A stretch of DNA of 64,000 bases from Prochlorococcus sp. AG-355-J23 (GTDB taxonomy: Bacteria; Cyanobacteriota; Cyanobacteriia; PCC-6307; Cyanobiaceae), in assembly GCA_003278705.1 (NCBI GenBank), contig QCDR01000003.1, positions 1-64,000 of the forward strand, given 5' to 3'. Each line of letters starts with the position of its first letter. Position 1 is the first letter of the stretch. Below the pieces are notes generated by a model. The model searched no databases and was not told where the DNA came from. It saw only the letters and a list, made by a program, of their open reading frames with translations. A program made the position numbers and the translations under genes. Of this stretch, positions 43,069 to 53,464 are shown in pieces.

Positions 43069-43695
43069 ATGAAAAATTTCCTTCAACAAATAAATAGCTA
43101 TATCAAAGAAGCATTTAATGCTGGTAAATATTTATATAATGGCTTATCAGTAACTTTTGATCATCTTCGAAGAAGACCTGTTACTGTCCAATATCCCTAT
43201 GAAAAATTAATACCATCTGAAAGATATAGAGGAAGAATACATTATGAATTTGATAAATGTATTGCTTGTGAAGTTTGCGTGAGAGTATGCCCCATAAATC
43301 TACCAGTCGTTGATTGGGTAATGAATAAAGAAACCAAAAAAAAAGAACTCAGAAATTATTCTATTGACTTTGGAGTTTGTATATTTTGTGGAAATTGCGT
43401 TGAATATTGTCCAACTAATTGTCTTTCAATGACCGAAGAATATGAATTAGCTACTTTTGACAGACACAATCTAAATTTTGATAATGTTGCACTCGGTAGG
43501 TTACCTACAAATGTCACAACAGATCCTTCAGTTAAACCGCTAAGAGAACTAGCCTATCTTCCAAAAGGTGTCATGGACCCTCATGAAATCCCAGCTTCAG
43601 ATTCTAGAGTTGGTAAATTACCAGAAGAAGTTTATGATTGGATGAGACCAGATTCCAATGAAAATAAAGATAAAGTTTCTAATTCAAACAATTAA
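43069..43695 (+). CDS. ndhI: NAD(P)H-quinone oxidoreductase subunit I
   Basis: [18 protein letters not shown] and [25 protein letters not shown] 4Fe-4S motifs. Confidence 0.99.
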   Translation: MKNFLQQINSYIKEAFNAGKYLYNGLSVTFDHLRRRPVTVQYPYEKLIPSERYRGRIHYEFDKCIACEVCVRVCPINLPVVDWVMNKETKKKELRNYSIDFGVCIFCGNCVEYCPTNCLSMTEEYELATFDRHNLNFDNVALGRLPTNVTTDPSVKPLRELAYLPKGVMDPHEIPASDSRVGKLPEEVYDWMRPDSNENKDKVSNSNN

Positions 43696-43708
43696 TTTCC
43701 ATTAATTT

Positions 43709-44308
43709 ATGTCCATTGCAATAACAACTCAAATTATTTGTTTTACAATTTTATCTTTAGTTATCCTTATTGGAGCACTTGGTGTTGTATTACTCGAAAG
43801 TATTGTTTATTCAGCCTTTCTTCTAGGAGGAGTTTTCATGAGCGTGGCTGGATTATATCTTCTTTTAAATGCAAGTTTTGTTGCTGCAGCACAAGTTTTA
43901 GTTTATGTGGGTGCAGTGAATGTATTAATAATTTTTGCAATAATGCTAGTCAATAAAAAAGAAGATTTAAAGCCCATCAATGACATTAAATCGAGAAGAA
44001 TCATATCAACAACAATATGTTTAACCCTTCTAAGCCTTTTAATAAGAGTTGACTTAACTAATGTATGGAGCCTATCAAGTCCTCAAAACTCTATAGGAGA
44101 AGAATCAACTATCAGAATTGGTGAACATCTATTTAGTGATTATTTACTCCCATTTGAAGTAGCATCAGTTTTACTTTTAATGGCAATGATTGGAGCTATA
44201 GTTTTGGCTAGAAGAGATGTAATGAGCAAGGATATTTCCACTGGATTACCTGTTGATCAAGAGTTAATTGAAAAATCATCAGAACCATTACTTACAAATA
44301 AAAATTAA
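43709..44308 (+). CDS. ndhG: NAD(P)H-quinone oxidoreductase subunit 6
   Basis: AAAQVLVYVGAVNVLIIFAIMLV; between ndhI and ndhE. Confidence 0.97.
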   Translation: MSIAITTQIICFTILSLVILIGALGVVLLESIVYSAFLLGGVFMSVAGLYLLLNASFVAAAQVLVYVGAVNVLIIFAIMLVNKKEDLKPINDIKSRRIISTTICLTLLSLLIRVDLTNVWSLSSPQNSIGEESTIRIGEHLFSDYLLPFEVASVLLLMAMIGAIVLARRDVMSKDISTGLPVDQELIEKSSEPLLTNKN

Positions 44309-44326
44309 CCTTTCACCTTTCTTATT

Positions 44327-44647
44327 ATGGATTTACAATCAATTCCTATTCAAGCTTTTTTAATAGTATCTTCAACACTGTTCTGTATTGGTATTTGGGG
44401 ATTATTAAATAGCAGAAATGCAGTAAGAGTTCTTATGAGCATTGAGTTAATGCTTAATGCAGTAAATATAAACTTGATGGCGTTTTCTTCCTATGTTGAT
44501 AATAATTTAATTCAAGGACAAGTTTTTACAATTTTTGTGATTACTGTAGCCGCTGCAGAAGCAGCAGTTGGATTAGCTATCTTGTTATCTCTTTATAGGA
44601 ATAGGGTGACTGTAGATATGGAAAGTTTTAATTTATTAAAATGGTAA
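44327..44647 (+). CDS. ndhE: NAD(P)H-quinone oxidoreductase subunit 4L
   Basis: IGIWGLLNSRNAVRVLMSIELMLNAVNINLMAFS, VAAAEAAVGLAI. Confidence 0.98.
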   Translation: MDLQSIPIQAFLIVSSTLFCIGIWGLLNSRNAVRVLMSIELMLNAVNINLMAFSSYVDNNLIQGQVFTIFVITVAAAEAAVGLAILLSLYRNRVTVDMESFNLLKW

Positions 44648-44656
44648 AACCACTAA

Positions 44657-45568
44657 ATGAAACTTTCATTGGTGCTTATTGTATATCGTTCAGATAGTTC
44701 TATTGCTCAAGAGGCTTCAAAATTCTGTGAAGAAGTCCTCAAAGCTAAAAAAATAAAATCAAAAAGAATTGATAGTGATTTTTATAAAGATGAAATTGAA
44801 AAATATTTTTGTAATCTAGAATTACAACCTAATATTGGCATAGTTCTTGGTGGAGATGGAACCTTTCTTAAATGTGCAAATGCTTTAGCTGATTATGATA
44901 TTCCTTTATTGAGTATTAATATTGGTGGTAATCTTGGTTTCCTTACGCAAGAAAAAGATTTTTTGTTTGACAAATCTTTTATTGAAATCCTTGAAAACGA
45001 AGAATATAAAATTGACTTTCGTAATAGATTAAATTGTAATGTTTGTATTAATGGGGCAAGTTCTGAGAAAAAGATTATAAAAAGTTACGATGCCTTAAAT
45101 GATTTTTATTTTAAATCTGTTGAAGAAGACGTTTCTCCAACCAACCAAATACAAATTGAAATAGATAACGAGAAGGTTAATGAATACAAAGGTGATGGAT
45201 TAATCATATCTACATCTACTGGATCAACAGCCTACTCAATGGCCGCAGGGGGGCCAATAGTGCACCCTAGTATTGATGCAATGATAATTAATCCTATTTG
45301 CCCAATGAGTTTGGCCAGTAGACCAATAGTTATACCTAATACAAGTAAGGTAATCATAAAACCTGTAAAAAAAAGTAAAGGGGAAATTAAATTATGGAGA
45401 GATGGTTCAAAATGTATGACCATTAAGGAAAATTATTATTGTGAGATCAAAAAAGGGCAATCGCCCTGCAAAATAATAAAGTTTAAAAAAAGCACAAGTT
45501 ACTACAATACCCTAATTAAAAAACTAGATTGGAAAGGTGATTTATCTCAAAAAAATTTCAAAAATTAA
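44657..45568 (+). CDS. nadK: NAD kinase
   Basis: [51 protein letters not shown]. Confidence 0.97.
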   Translation: MKLSLVLIVYRSDSSIAQEASKFCEEVLKAKKIKSKRIDSDFYKDEIEKYFCNLELQPNIGIVLGGDGTFLKCANALADYDIPLLSINIGGNLGFLTQEKDFLFDKSFIEILENEEYKIDFRNRLNCNVCINGASSEKKIIKSYDALNDFYFKSVEEDVSPTNQIQIEIDNEKVNEYKGDGLIISTSTGSTAYSMAAGGPIVHPSIDAMIINPICPMSLASRPIVIPNTSKVIIKPVKKSKGEIKLWRDGSKCMTIKENYYCEIKKGQSPCKIIKFKKSTSYYNTLIKKLDWKGDLSQKNFKN

Positions 45569-46042
45569 ATGGGCTTAGAAATAGAAAGAAGATTTCTTAT
45601 AAAAAATGATAATTGGAAAGAATTCATAAATAAAAAAATTTATATTGAACAAGGATATTTATCTCAAAGTTTAGATGGTTGGATTATTAGGGTAAGGCTT
45701 ATAGGCAAAAACTCTAAAATTGCACTTAAAAAACATATCAAGGGCTTTACCAACTTTGAATTTGAATACTCCATTCCACGAAGAGATGCTGAAACAATAA
45801 TGTCAAATCTTTCAAATACTATTAAAAAAGATAGATTCTTTCTAAAAATTGAAAAAAAATCTTGGATAATAGATTGCTTTAAAGAAAATAATTATCCACT
45901 TGAAATTGCAGAAATTGAACTTTCTAATGAAGAGGAAGATTTATTTCTTCCATCTTTCATTTCAAAAGAAATTACTGGGCTAACCCATTACTCCAACTTC
46001 AGTCTCGCTAACAATCCTTTTTCAGAGTGGAAAGAAGACTAA
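45569..46042 (+). CDS. CYTH domain / triphosphate tunnel metalloenzyme
   Basis: N-terminal GLEIERRFLIK (ExExK-like), RVRLIGKNSKIALKKH, PLEIAEIEL. Confidence 0.88.
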   Translation: MGLEIERRFLIKNDNWKEFINKKIYIEQGYLSQSLDGWIIRVRLIGKNSKIALKKHIKGFTNFEFEYSIPRRDAETIMSNLSNTIKKDRFFLKIEKKSWIIDCFKENNYPLEIAEIELSNEEEDLFLPSFISKEITGLTHYSNFSLANNPFSEWKED

Positions 46043-46068
46043 TTAACAACTTTCAAAAATAACTAGTC

Positions 46069-46088
46069 AAAGGAACCACACATCCTTT
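46069..46088 (+). terminator. Hairpin followed by T-rich tract downstream of the CYTH gene
   Basis: AAAGGA(46069-46074)-8 nt-TCCTTT(46083-46088), then ATATTTTCTTTATGTTT. Confidence 0.4.
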
Positions 46089-46131
46089 ATATTTTCTTTA
46101 TGTTTAATAAAATTTTTTTTATTTTCCTCAG

Positions 46132-46320
46132 ATGTATGGTCTATACGACAAGGAAGGAATATTGAGATTTGTTGATTCAGACAAGGATGCATGTATTGCA
46201 TATGCTGAACTCTTCGAATTAGGTTCTACAAATTATTGTCTAATGGATTTGGCTAACAATACAACAAAAGTAAAGGGTAATACTAATCTTGATCAGAGTC
46301 TGGGAGGGTACAACAATTAA
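46132..46320 (+). CDS. Small hypothetical protein (62 aa)
   Basis: MYGLYDKEGILRFVDSDKDACIAYAELFELGSTNYCLMDL...; ATG start after a T-rich upstream region; resembles small conserved cyanobacterial proteins by inspection only. Confidence 0.6.
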   Translation: MYGLYDKEGILRFVDSDKDACIAYAELFELGSTNYCLMDLANNTTKVKGNTNLDQSLGGYNN

Positions 46321-46561
46321 ACCCATCTCTACAAATCTTTCCGTTGTCCATTGCCCAATTCAAAAGTGCTACTCTGTTTTTAGAACCAGTTTTTGTAAAC
46401 ATATTACTTACATGATTATCAACAGTTCTTTTACTAATAGTTAGTTTCACCGCAATTTCTTGATTTGTGAGCCCATCAGCTACGAGATCAATGATTTCCA
46501 TCTCTCTTGCTGAGAGACCCATCATATCAATGTTGTTTACTTCTTCTTCAACCATTTGCAT
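46283..46561 (-). CDS. pedR: LuxR-type HTH-only transcriptional regulator, PedR-like
   Basis: LSAREMEIIDLVADGLTNQEIAVKLTISKRTVDNHVSNMFTKTGSKNRVALLNWA; no receiver domain; C-terminal CRDGFNCCTLP cysteines. Confidence 0.85.
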   Translation of the reverse strand: MQMVEEEVNNIDMMGLSAREMEIIDLVADGLTNQEIAVKLTISKRTVDNHVSNMFTKTGSKNRVALLNWAMDNGKICRDGFNCCTLPDSDQD

Positions 46562-46638
46562 TTAAACAGTTCCTTTTTTATATTAATTAAGTTTAGCAAT
46601 CTCAGTACACTTGTTAACCAACTAGGAAACAAAAGCAA

Positions 46639-47529
46639 TTGAAATCAAAACTTCAGCAGACTTTAGAAAAAAAATCTAAGGTAATAACGGCAGAGTTAAT
46701 GCCGCCAAGAGGTGGAAGCCCCATAAGATCTCTTAAGATAGCACAACTTTTGAAGGATAAGGTACATGCTGTTAACATTACTGATGGAAGCAGAGCTGTA
46801 ATGAGAATGTGCAGCTTGGCAATGTCCAAACTATTACTGGAAAATGGGATAGAACCAGTAATGCAAATTTCTTGCAGAGATCGTAATAAAATTGCTTTAC
46901 AATCAGACATTCTGGGAGCAAATGCTTTAGGTATTAGAAACATCTTATGCATTACTGGTGATTCGGTAAAAGCAGGGGATCAACAAGATACCAAGGCCGT
47001 ACATGAGTTTGAGTCAGTTAGATTGCTTCAACAAATTCAGGCTTTCAATAAAGGAATTGATCCTACTCTAGGAGAACTTTCCGATAAAAAAACATTTATT
47101 TTTGCAGGTGCTGCAGCTGATCCAAATTGCAGAAATAAAAGAAGTTTAGAAAATAGAATGAGAAAGAAAAAAGAGGCTGGAGCTGGATTTATACAAACTC
47201 AAATGGTTATGGAAAAAGAAAATTTGATAGAGTTTTGTGAAAAAATTAGCAATCCTCTTGAAATTCCTGTAATTGCAGGTGTATTCCTATTAAAGTCTTA
47301 TAAAAACGCTCTCTTTATAAACAAATACGTTCCAGGAGCAAACATCCCCGAAAATATCTTAAATCGTCTTAAAGATGCTAAAGACCCATTACAAGAAGGT
47401 ATTAACATTGCATCTGAACAAGCCCATGATTTTATTAATATCGCAAATGGTGTTCATATAATGGCCGTAAAAGCAGAGCATTTAATTCCTGAGATTATTG
47501 AAAAAGCTAATCTTAGTCTGGCATATTAA
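46639..47529 (+). CDS. metF: Methylenetetrahydrofolate reductase family protein
   Basis: TAELMPPRGGSP, NILCITGDSVKAGD, FIQTQMVME, IPVIAGVFLLKSYKNALF. TTG start. Confidence 0.9.
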   Translation: MKSKLQQTLEKKSKVITAELMPPRGGSPIRSLKIAQLLKDKVHAVNITDGSRAVMRMCSLAMSKLLLENGIEPVMQISCRDRNKIALQSDILGANALGIRNILCITGDSVKAGDQQDTKAVHEFESVRLLQQIQAFNKGIDPTLGELSDKKTFIFAGAAADPNCRNKRSLENRMRKKKEAGAGFIQTQMVMEKENLIEFCEKISNPLEIPVIAGVFLLKSYKNALFINKYVPGANIPENILNRLKDAKDPLQEGINIASEQAHDFINIANGVHIMAVKAEHLIPEIIEKANLSLAY

Positions 47530-48691
47530 TCAAATCAGTACCTAATAATTCTGCCATAGCTTTCTGCTGAGGCGATGGCTCAGTCAAATCAGATCTTCTT
47601 GAATCTGCTATTAACCAGTCTAAAGATGCATCTTGCAAATCGAAATGATCTCCATTTTTCCCAACACAATATTTACCAAATACTAATTTATCCATAAGTC
47701 TTACACCTTTACCAATTTTAGAATAATCAAAAATGATTGAGTTATCTATAGTTGCGCCCTCGCAAATGCAACAACTTGGTCCAATCATGGAAGGTCCAAT
47801 AATAGTTGCTCCATCCTCTATCCTAGTCATTCCTCCTATATAAACCGGCCCGCTAATATTAACCTTTTCCCAGTTAGCAGCTACATTCAAACCGGTAAAA
47901 ACTCCAGGTTTTATTTCCTTACCTGGTATTTGCACTTGTCTTACCTTACCTTGCAATACATTTCTAATAGCACTCCAATAATCAGGAACTTTTCCAATAT
48001 CTACCCATTCAAAATCCATTGGTAAAGCAAAAAATGGCAAATCCATTTCAACAAGTTTAGGGAAAAGATCAGCTCCAATATCAAATTTCTCTGCTGAAGG
48101 GATGTAGTTAAAAATTTCGGGTTCGAAAAGATAAATTCCTGTATTTATAGAGTCACTTAAAGCTTGATCAACTGTTGGCTTTTCTTGAAAAGCCTTTATT
48201 CGTCCATTTTCATCAGAAACTACGACTCCGTAACTTGATACTTGATCTTTAGTTACCTTTTTTGTTATCAAGCTCGCAATAGCTCCTTTCTGTTTATGTT
48301 TTTTAACAGCTTGAGTTAAATCTAAATCAACTAAAGCATCACCACACAAAACAACAAAGGTTTCATCAAAGAAATTCTGAAAATCCTGAATTTTTTTTAA
48401 TCCTCCGGCGGATCCCAAAGCATCGCCTATTAATTCTCCATCTTCAATTCTTCCCTCAAAACTATAAGCAATTTCTACACCAAATCTTTGCCCATCCCTA
48501 AAATAATTTTCAATTTCTTCAGCCAGATGAGAAACATTTACCATTATTTCCTTAAAGTTATGTTCTCTTAAAAGTTCCAAGAGAAACTCCATAACAGGTT
48601 TTTGTAAAATCGGAATCATCGGTTTCGGAATAACATGCGTAATAGGCTGAACACGTGTTCCTTTACCTGCCGCAAGTATCATTGCCTTCAT
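47513..48691 (-). CDS. Sugar nucleotidyltransferase, mannose-1-phosphate guanylyltransferase-like
   Basis: MKAMILAAGKGTRVQPITHVIPKPMIPILQKPVMEFLLELL, left-handed beta-helix C-terminus (GATIIGPSMIGPSCCICEGATI). Confidence 0.9.
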   Translation of the reverse strand: MKAMILAAGKGTRVQPITHVIPKPMIPILQKPVMEFLLELLREHNFKEIMVNVSHLAEEIENYFRDGQRFGVEIAYSFEGRIEDGELIGDALGSAGGLKKIQDFQNFFDETFVVLCGDALVDLDLTQAVKKHKQKGAIASLITKKVTKDQVSSYGVVVSDENGRIKAFQEKPTVDQALSDSINTGIYLFEPEIFNYIPSAEKFDIGADLFPKLVEMDLPFFALPMDFEWVDIGKVPDYWSAIRNVLQGKVRQVQIPGKEIKPGVFTGLNVAANWEKVNISGPVYIGGMTRIEDGATIIGPSMIGPSCCICEGATIDNSIIFDYSKIGKGVRLMDKLVFGKYCVGKNGDHFDLQDASLDWLIADSRRSDLTEPSPQQKAMAELLGTDLINMPD

Positions 48692-48738
48692 AAATTCAAA
48701 ACCATTTTTTAAAATTATACGTTATTACTATGAAGCTT

Positions 48739-49560
48739 CTAAGCAGCCGAGGAAGAGGCATTGCTTACCTCAAGATTTTCTATAGGCAATTGAGCTAAGC
48801 TGCCATCAGGTATTATTCTTTTAATTTTAATTGGGCCATATAAGGAATTAATTTGTTTAATTTCAATTTTGTTTTCAGATGATAAAAATAACAAAGCCCA
48901 AAAAACTCCCAAACGATCTTTATCTAAATCATTTTTTACTACTGCTTGCCATTTATTGACTAAATATTCAAAATCTGTCCATTGTAATGCTTTTTCCCAT
49001 CCTTCAATAAATTTCCCTAATGCTTTAGTGGTTTCTGGAAGTTTCTCGCGATGCGCTAATGACTTTACTTGAGAAATTAAAGCCTTATCAGAATATTTTT
49101 TACTTATTTTTCTCTTCATGAGCAGAAGATCTTGGGTTTCTATAACTTCTGCTATGGACTCTAACTGACTGACAAGTTCTCCTAATGTAGTTGTACGTTT
49201 AAGAATTGGTTGTGCTATTGATCTTCTCCTTAGATATTTTTCAGGATATTTTGGAATATCAAATTCTTTATCAATCCAATCTTGATCATCCAAATCAAAT
49301 TCATCTTCAAAATCGGAAGAATTTTCTTTAAAAACATCAGATTCCAAAACCTGAGCCTTAAGATTAACTAGTACAGAAGCCGCAAAAAATGCTTCGCTGG
49401 TCTCAGCTAAATCCCTATGATATGAGATTTGACTATTTGAAGATTGATTAAAAGTGTGTGAGTATTGCTCTAAAAAACTATCAATTACACTTATTACATC
49501 AATATCCCATGGATCAAGCTCACCTTTACCAGCGGCATCTTGAAGAAACTTAATCAACAA
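48739..49560 (-). CDS. scpA: Segregation and condensation protein ScpA
   Basis: GELDPWDIDVISVIDSFLEQ, FFAASVLVNLKAQVL, FWALLFLSSENKIEIKQ. Confidence 0.9.
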   Translation of the reverse strand: MLIKFLQDAAGKGELDPWDIDVISVIDSFLEQYSHTFNQSSNSQISYHRDLAETSEAFFAASVLVNLKAQVLESDVFKENSSDFEDEFDLDDQDWIDKEFDIPKYPEKYLRRRSIAQPILKRTTTLGELVSQLESIAEVIETQDLLLMKRKISKKYSDKALISQVKSLAHREKLPETTKALGKFIEGWEKALQWTDFEYLVNKWQAVVKNDLDKDRLGVFWALLFLSSENKIEIKQINSLYGPIKIKRIIPDGSLAQLPIENLEVSNASSSAA

Positions 49561-49683
49561 TCTAGGGCCTAATGGTTGCCTATCAATAGGATTAAAATAA
49601 GATATTTTGAAATATATAAAATCTACTCATAAGATATCTTTTAATTTATTTAATGCCAAACAATATTGCATTAATTTAAAAAA

Positions 49684-51324
49684 TTATATTGTTGGAGCTT
49701 TTAGGATGTCATTTGTTTTAGTTCCTGAAAAGATATTTGTTTTCACAGCACCTTTAACTGCTGTTAAATCTCTATCAACCAAATTATTGATAGATGCAAT
49801 ATAACTTTCAGTAACTAATCTTGGGTACAAACCTATTCCAATAATCGGTAAAAGTAAACAAGCAATAATATAAACTTCCCTTGGCTCTGCATCTATAAGT
49901 TTTCGTTCTTCGATTAATTTAGGATTTTCTTTGCCAAAGAAAATTTCTCGTAACATTGAAAGTAGATAAATAGGAGTAAGTATTACACCGATAGCAGCTA
50001 AAGAGGCCATCACTACCCTAAACGGAAGTGTATACACTTCATCAGTAACAAATCCAGTGAATACCATCAATTCAGAAACAAATCCGCTCATACCAGGCAA
50101 AGCCAGGGAAGCCAGGGAGCAAGCAGTCCATAGGGCAAACATAATTCTCATTTTTTGTCCTACACCACTCATTTCATCAAGTTTAAGAGTCTTTGTTCTG
50201 TCATAGGTGGCACCCACAAGAAAAAATAAACTTGCACCTATTAATCCATGACTAACCATTTGCAGCATTGCTCCGCTTGTTCCAAGGCTACTAAAACTCC
50301 CTATACCAATAAGAACAAAACCCATATGACTTATAGAACTGTATGCAATTTTTCTTTTAAGATTTCTTTGAGCAAAAGAAGTTAATGCAGCATAAATTAT
50401 ATTGACTACCCCTAAAACTATTAATAATGGTGCAAATTGAGCATGAGCAATAGGTAGTAATTGTGCATTAAATCTTAAAAGAGCATATCCTCCCATCTTT
50501 AATAAAATTCCTGCTAAAAGCATATGAACAGGAGCTGTAGCCTCTCCATGAGCATCTGGAAGCCAAGTATGAAGAGGTACTATTGGTAGTTTCACACCAA
50601 AGGCAATTAAAAGCCCTACATAACAAAATATTTGGAATTTTTGACTAAAATCTTGAGCTGCCAAGTGAGAGAACTCAAAGTTAGGAATTTCTGTACCATA
50701 GAACCCCATTGCTAACGCTGCAAGAAGAATGAAGATAGAACTGCCAGCTGTATAAATAATGAATTTTGTTGCTGCATATTGTCGATTTTTGCCACCCCAT
50801 ATAGCCAGTAATAAATAAACGGGAATTAACTCAAGTTCCCAAGTTAGAAAAAATAAAAGCATATCTTGTACTGCAAAAACAGCGATTTGACCACCATCCA
50901 TAACCAATATCAAAAAGAAAAATAACTTTGGTTTGAACTTGACTGGCCATGCCGCAAGAACTGCTAAAGCAGTTATAAAACTAGTCAATAAGATTAACGG
51001 CATAGACATGCCATCAGCACCAACAGACCAAGTAAGGCCTAAATCAGGGAGCCAACTAATATTTTCTTTCAATTGAACATTTTCATTACTAATATCAAAA
51101 CCATTTATATATGAACCTACAGTTATTAAAAAAGTTATTAATGCAATAGATAATGCAAACCATCTCACTTCTTTGCCATCACCTTTATCTGGGAAAAAAG
51201 GTATAACAAATGCACTACCAATTGGAAATAAAATTGAAGCAGATAACCAAGGAAAATTAGACAATCCAGCCCCCAAAGTTCCCAACATTTGTGTCGCAAA
51301 ATGTGTATAAAAATTAGTACTCAA
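49684..51324 (-). CDS. ndhD: NAD(P)H-quinone oxidoreductase subunit 4 (NdhD)
   Basis: [73 protein letters not shown]. Confidence 0.98.
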   Translation of the reverse strand: MSTNFYTHFATQMLGTLGAGLSNFPWLSASILFPIGSAFVIPFFPDKGDGKEVRWFALSIALITFLITVGSYINGFDISNENVQLKENISWLPDLGLTWSVGADGMSMPLILLTSFITALAVLAAWPVKFKPKLFFFLILVMDGGQIAVFAVQDMLLFFLTWELELIPVYLLLAIWGGKNRQYAATKFIIYTAGSSIFILLAALAMGFYGTEIPNFEFSHLAAQDFSQKFQIFCYVGLLIAFGVKLPIVPLHTWLPDAHGEATAPVHMLLAGILLKMGGYALLRFNAQLLPIAHAQFAPLLIVLGVVNIIYAALTSFAQRNLKRKIAYSSISHMGFVLIGIGSFSSLGTSGAMLQMVSHGLIGASLFFLVGATYDRTKTLKLDEMSGVGQKMRIMFALWTACSLASLALPGMSGFVSELMVFTGFVTDEVYTLPFRVVMASLAAIGVILTPIYLLSMLREIFFGKENPKLIEERKLIDAEPREVYIIACLLLPIIGIGLYPRLVTESYIASINNLVDRDLTAVKGAVKTNIFSGTKTNDILKAPTI

Positions 51325-51409
51325 TTTAATAAGAAATTTATCTTAAATAAAGTCTAGAAATTTTCTGTATTTTTTCACCCCAATGGACAGTGAAGACACA
51401 CAATTGTAA

Positions 51410-53431
51410 TTAAGATACTTGAGGAGATTGAAAACCAAATATAGCAACTAGTAGAATTACACCTCCAAAAACAATAAGCGCATAAAATTGAGCCCTACCA
51501 GTCTCAAAATATTTTAAACCTTCTCCGCTACCTAAAGTTACAAGTCCAGTTAGATTTACTACGCCATCAACAACCTTTGAATCAACCTCTAAGACTTCTT
51601 TAGCAAGTTTTCTACTACCCTTAACAAAAAGTTTTTCATTAATATCATCAAGATACCATTTTTTTGATAAAAATCGGTTGATACTAGGAAACTTTTCGGC
51701 AAATAAAACTGATAAATTAATTTTTTTCACAAAATATGCCTGATAAGCAATAATGATTCCAGCTGATGCAATGAGTACTGACGCAATTGCTAAAGGCAAA
51801 AATTCTTTTAATTCGAAAGCTTTTGCAGCAGTCTCTGCTTCTTCAGGATCTAGTAAATTTGCAATTTTGCTATCCCAAGGAAGTCCCATAAAACCGATGA
51901 TTAAAGACGGTACCGCTAAAAATACCAAGGGAAATGTCATTGACCAGGGTGACTCATGAATCGAGCCATGTTTTTCATGCTCGTCTTCATTTTCTTCATC
52001 TAGGTTAGTTTTAGAGGCTATTAGAAGTTCTTTTTGCAATTCTTTATTCTCCCCTCTGAAATCTCCTTCAAATGTCAAGAAATAAAGCCTAAACATATAA
52101 AAAGCAGTCATACCAGCTGTTAATAGTCCTACGAACCAAAAAGCTGGAAATGATATAAAAGCATTTCCGAGTATCTCGTCTTTACTCCAAAAACCTGCCA
52201 AAGGAGGAATTCCACTAATTGCTACACAACCTACTAAAAATGTTGAAGATGTAAAAGGCATTTTTTTTCTTAAACCGCCCATCAATCTCATATCTTGAGC
52301 TAATACAGGCTGATGGCCAACTACTTCTTCCATAGCATGTATTACTGAACCAGATCCCAAAAATAACATTGCTTTAAAGCATGCATGAGTCACTAGATGA
52401 AAAATTCCTGCTACTGGTGCTCCGCAACCCATTGCTAGCATCATATACCCAAGCTGAGAAACTGTGCTGTAGGCTAACCCTTTTTTTAAATCCATTTGGG
52501 TCAAAGCTATAGAGGCTCCTAAAAAACAAGTAATGGTGCCAACTAAAGCAATTATGAACTGAATAGAGGGGAATATTGAATACAAAGGTTGAAGTCTTGC
52601 CACGAGAAATATTCCTGCTGCAACCATTGTTGCAGCATGGATAAGTGCAGATATAGGTGTCGGGCCTTCCATCGCATCAGGCAACCAAACATGAAGAGGA
52701 AACTGAGCTGATTTTGCCATTGGCCCTAAAAAAACTAAAAAACAAAGTAGTAAAGCAGCCCAAATGGGTATCGAATTGTCAGATATTGATTGAGAAATTC
52801 CAGTAGCTATTTCATTAAAATCAAAACTATTTGTTGCCCAAAATAGGCCAAGAATTCCTAGTAATAATCCAAAATCTCCAACTCTATTAACAACAAATGC
52901 TTTTTGTGCAGCATGTGCAGCGCCATCCCTGTCATACCAAAAACCAACCAATAAGTAAGAACACATCCCAACTAATTCCCAAAAAACATAAATTTCTAAT
53001 AAATTCGGACTCACTATTAATCCCATCATTGAACTACTAAATAATGCTAAATATGTAAAAAATCTGACATAACCTTTGTCATGCGCCATATAACCATGAG
53101 AGTAAATCATTACTAGCAAAGTTATTGTAGTTACTAACGCAAGCATTACACTCCCCAAAGGATCAAGGACAAATCCCATTGGAATTGTAAAATCCCCAGC
53201 ATTGGCCCATACAAATAATTTTTCTACTGATTGATAACCATTAACTTGTTCAATTAAAGCTTTATAACTAATTACCGCAGAAATCCCGACGAAAGAAATC
53301 AGACCTACAGAAACTATTTCTCTTGAATTATTAATTTTCTTGTTGATGCTTATTAATCCTAAGCCAGAAAGCACTGCTCCAATAAGTGGGAAAACAGGAA
53401 TTAACCAGGCAATTTCTGAAGCTTGTGGCAT
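51410..53431 (-). CDS. ndhF: NAD(P)H-quinone oxidoreductase subunit 5 (NdhF)
   Basis: WELVGMCSYLLVGFWYDRDGAAHAAQKAFVVNRVGDFGLLLG, PLHVWLPDAMEGPTPISALIHAATMVAAGIFLVARL. Confidence 0.98.
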   Translation of the reverse strand: MPQASEIAWLIPVFPLIGAVLSGLGLISINKKINNSREIVSVGLISFVGISAVISYKALIEQVNGYQSVEKLFVWANAGDFTIPMGFVLDPLGSVMLALVTTITLLVMIYSHGYMAHDKGYVRFFTYLALFSSSMMGLIVSPNLLEIYVFWELVGMCSYLLVGFWYDRDGAAHAAQKAFVVNRVGDFGLLLGILGLFWATNSFDFNEIATGISQSISDNSIPIWAALLLCFLVFLGPMAKSAQFPLHVWLPDAMEGPTPISALIHAATMVAAGIFLVARLQPLYSIFPSIQFIIALVGTITCFLGASIALTQMDLKKGLAYSTVSQLGYMMLAMGCGAPVAGIFHLVTHACFKAMLFLGSGSVIHAMEEVVGHQPVLAQDMRLMGGLRKKMPFTSSTFLVGCVAISGIPPLAGFWSKDEILGNAFISFPAFWFVGLLTAGMTAFYMFRLYFLTFEGDFRGENKELQKELLIASKTNLDEENEDEHEKHGSIHESPWSMTFPLVFLAVPSLIIGFMGLPWDSKIANLLDPEEAETAAKAFELKEFLPLAIASVLIASAGIIIAYQAYFVKKINLSVLFAEKFPSINRFLSKKWYLDDINEKLFVKGSRKLAKEVLEVDSKVVDGVVNLTGLVTLGSGEGLKYFETGRAQFYALIVFGGVILLVAIFGFQSPQVS

Positions 53432-53464
53432 GTTTTAAAGAACTTATAATCTGATTTTAAACTG

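Noticed and set aside
49607-49804. 65-aa plus ORF running into the 3' end of ndhD
   Set aside because: Its second half is antisense to ndhD and the first half is AT-rich spacer; no motif.
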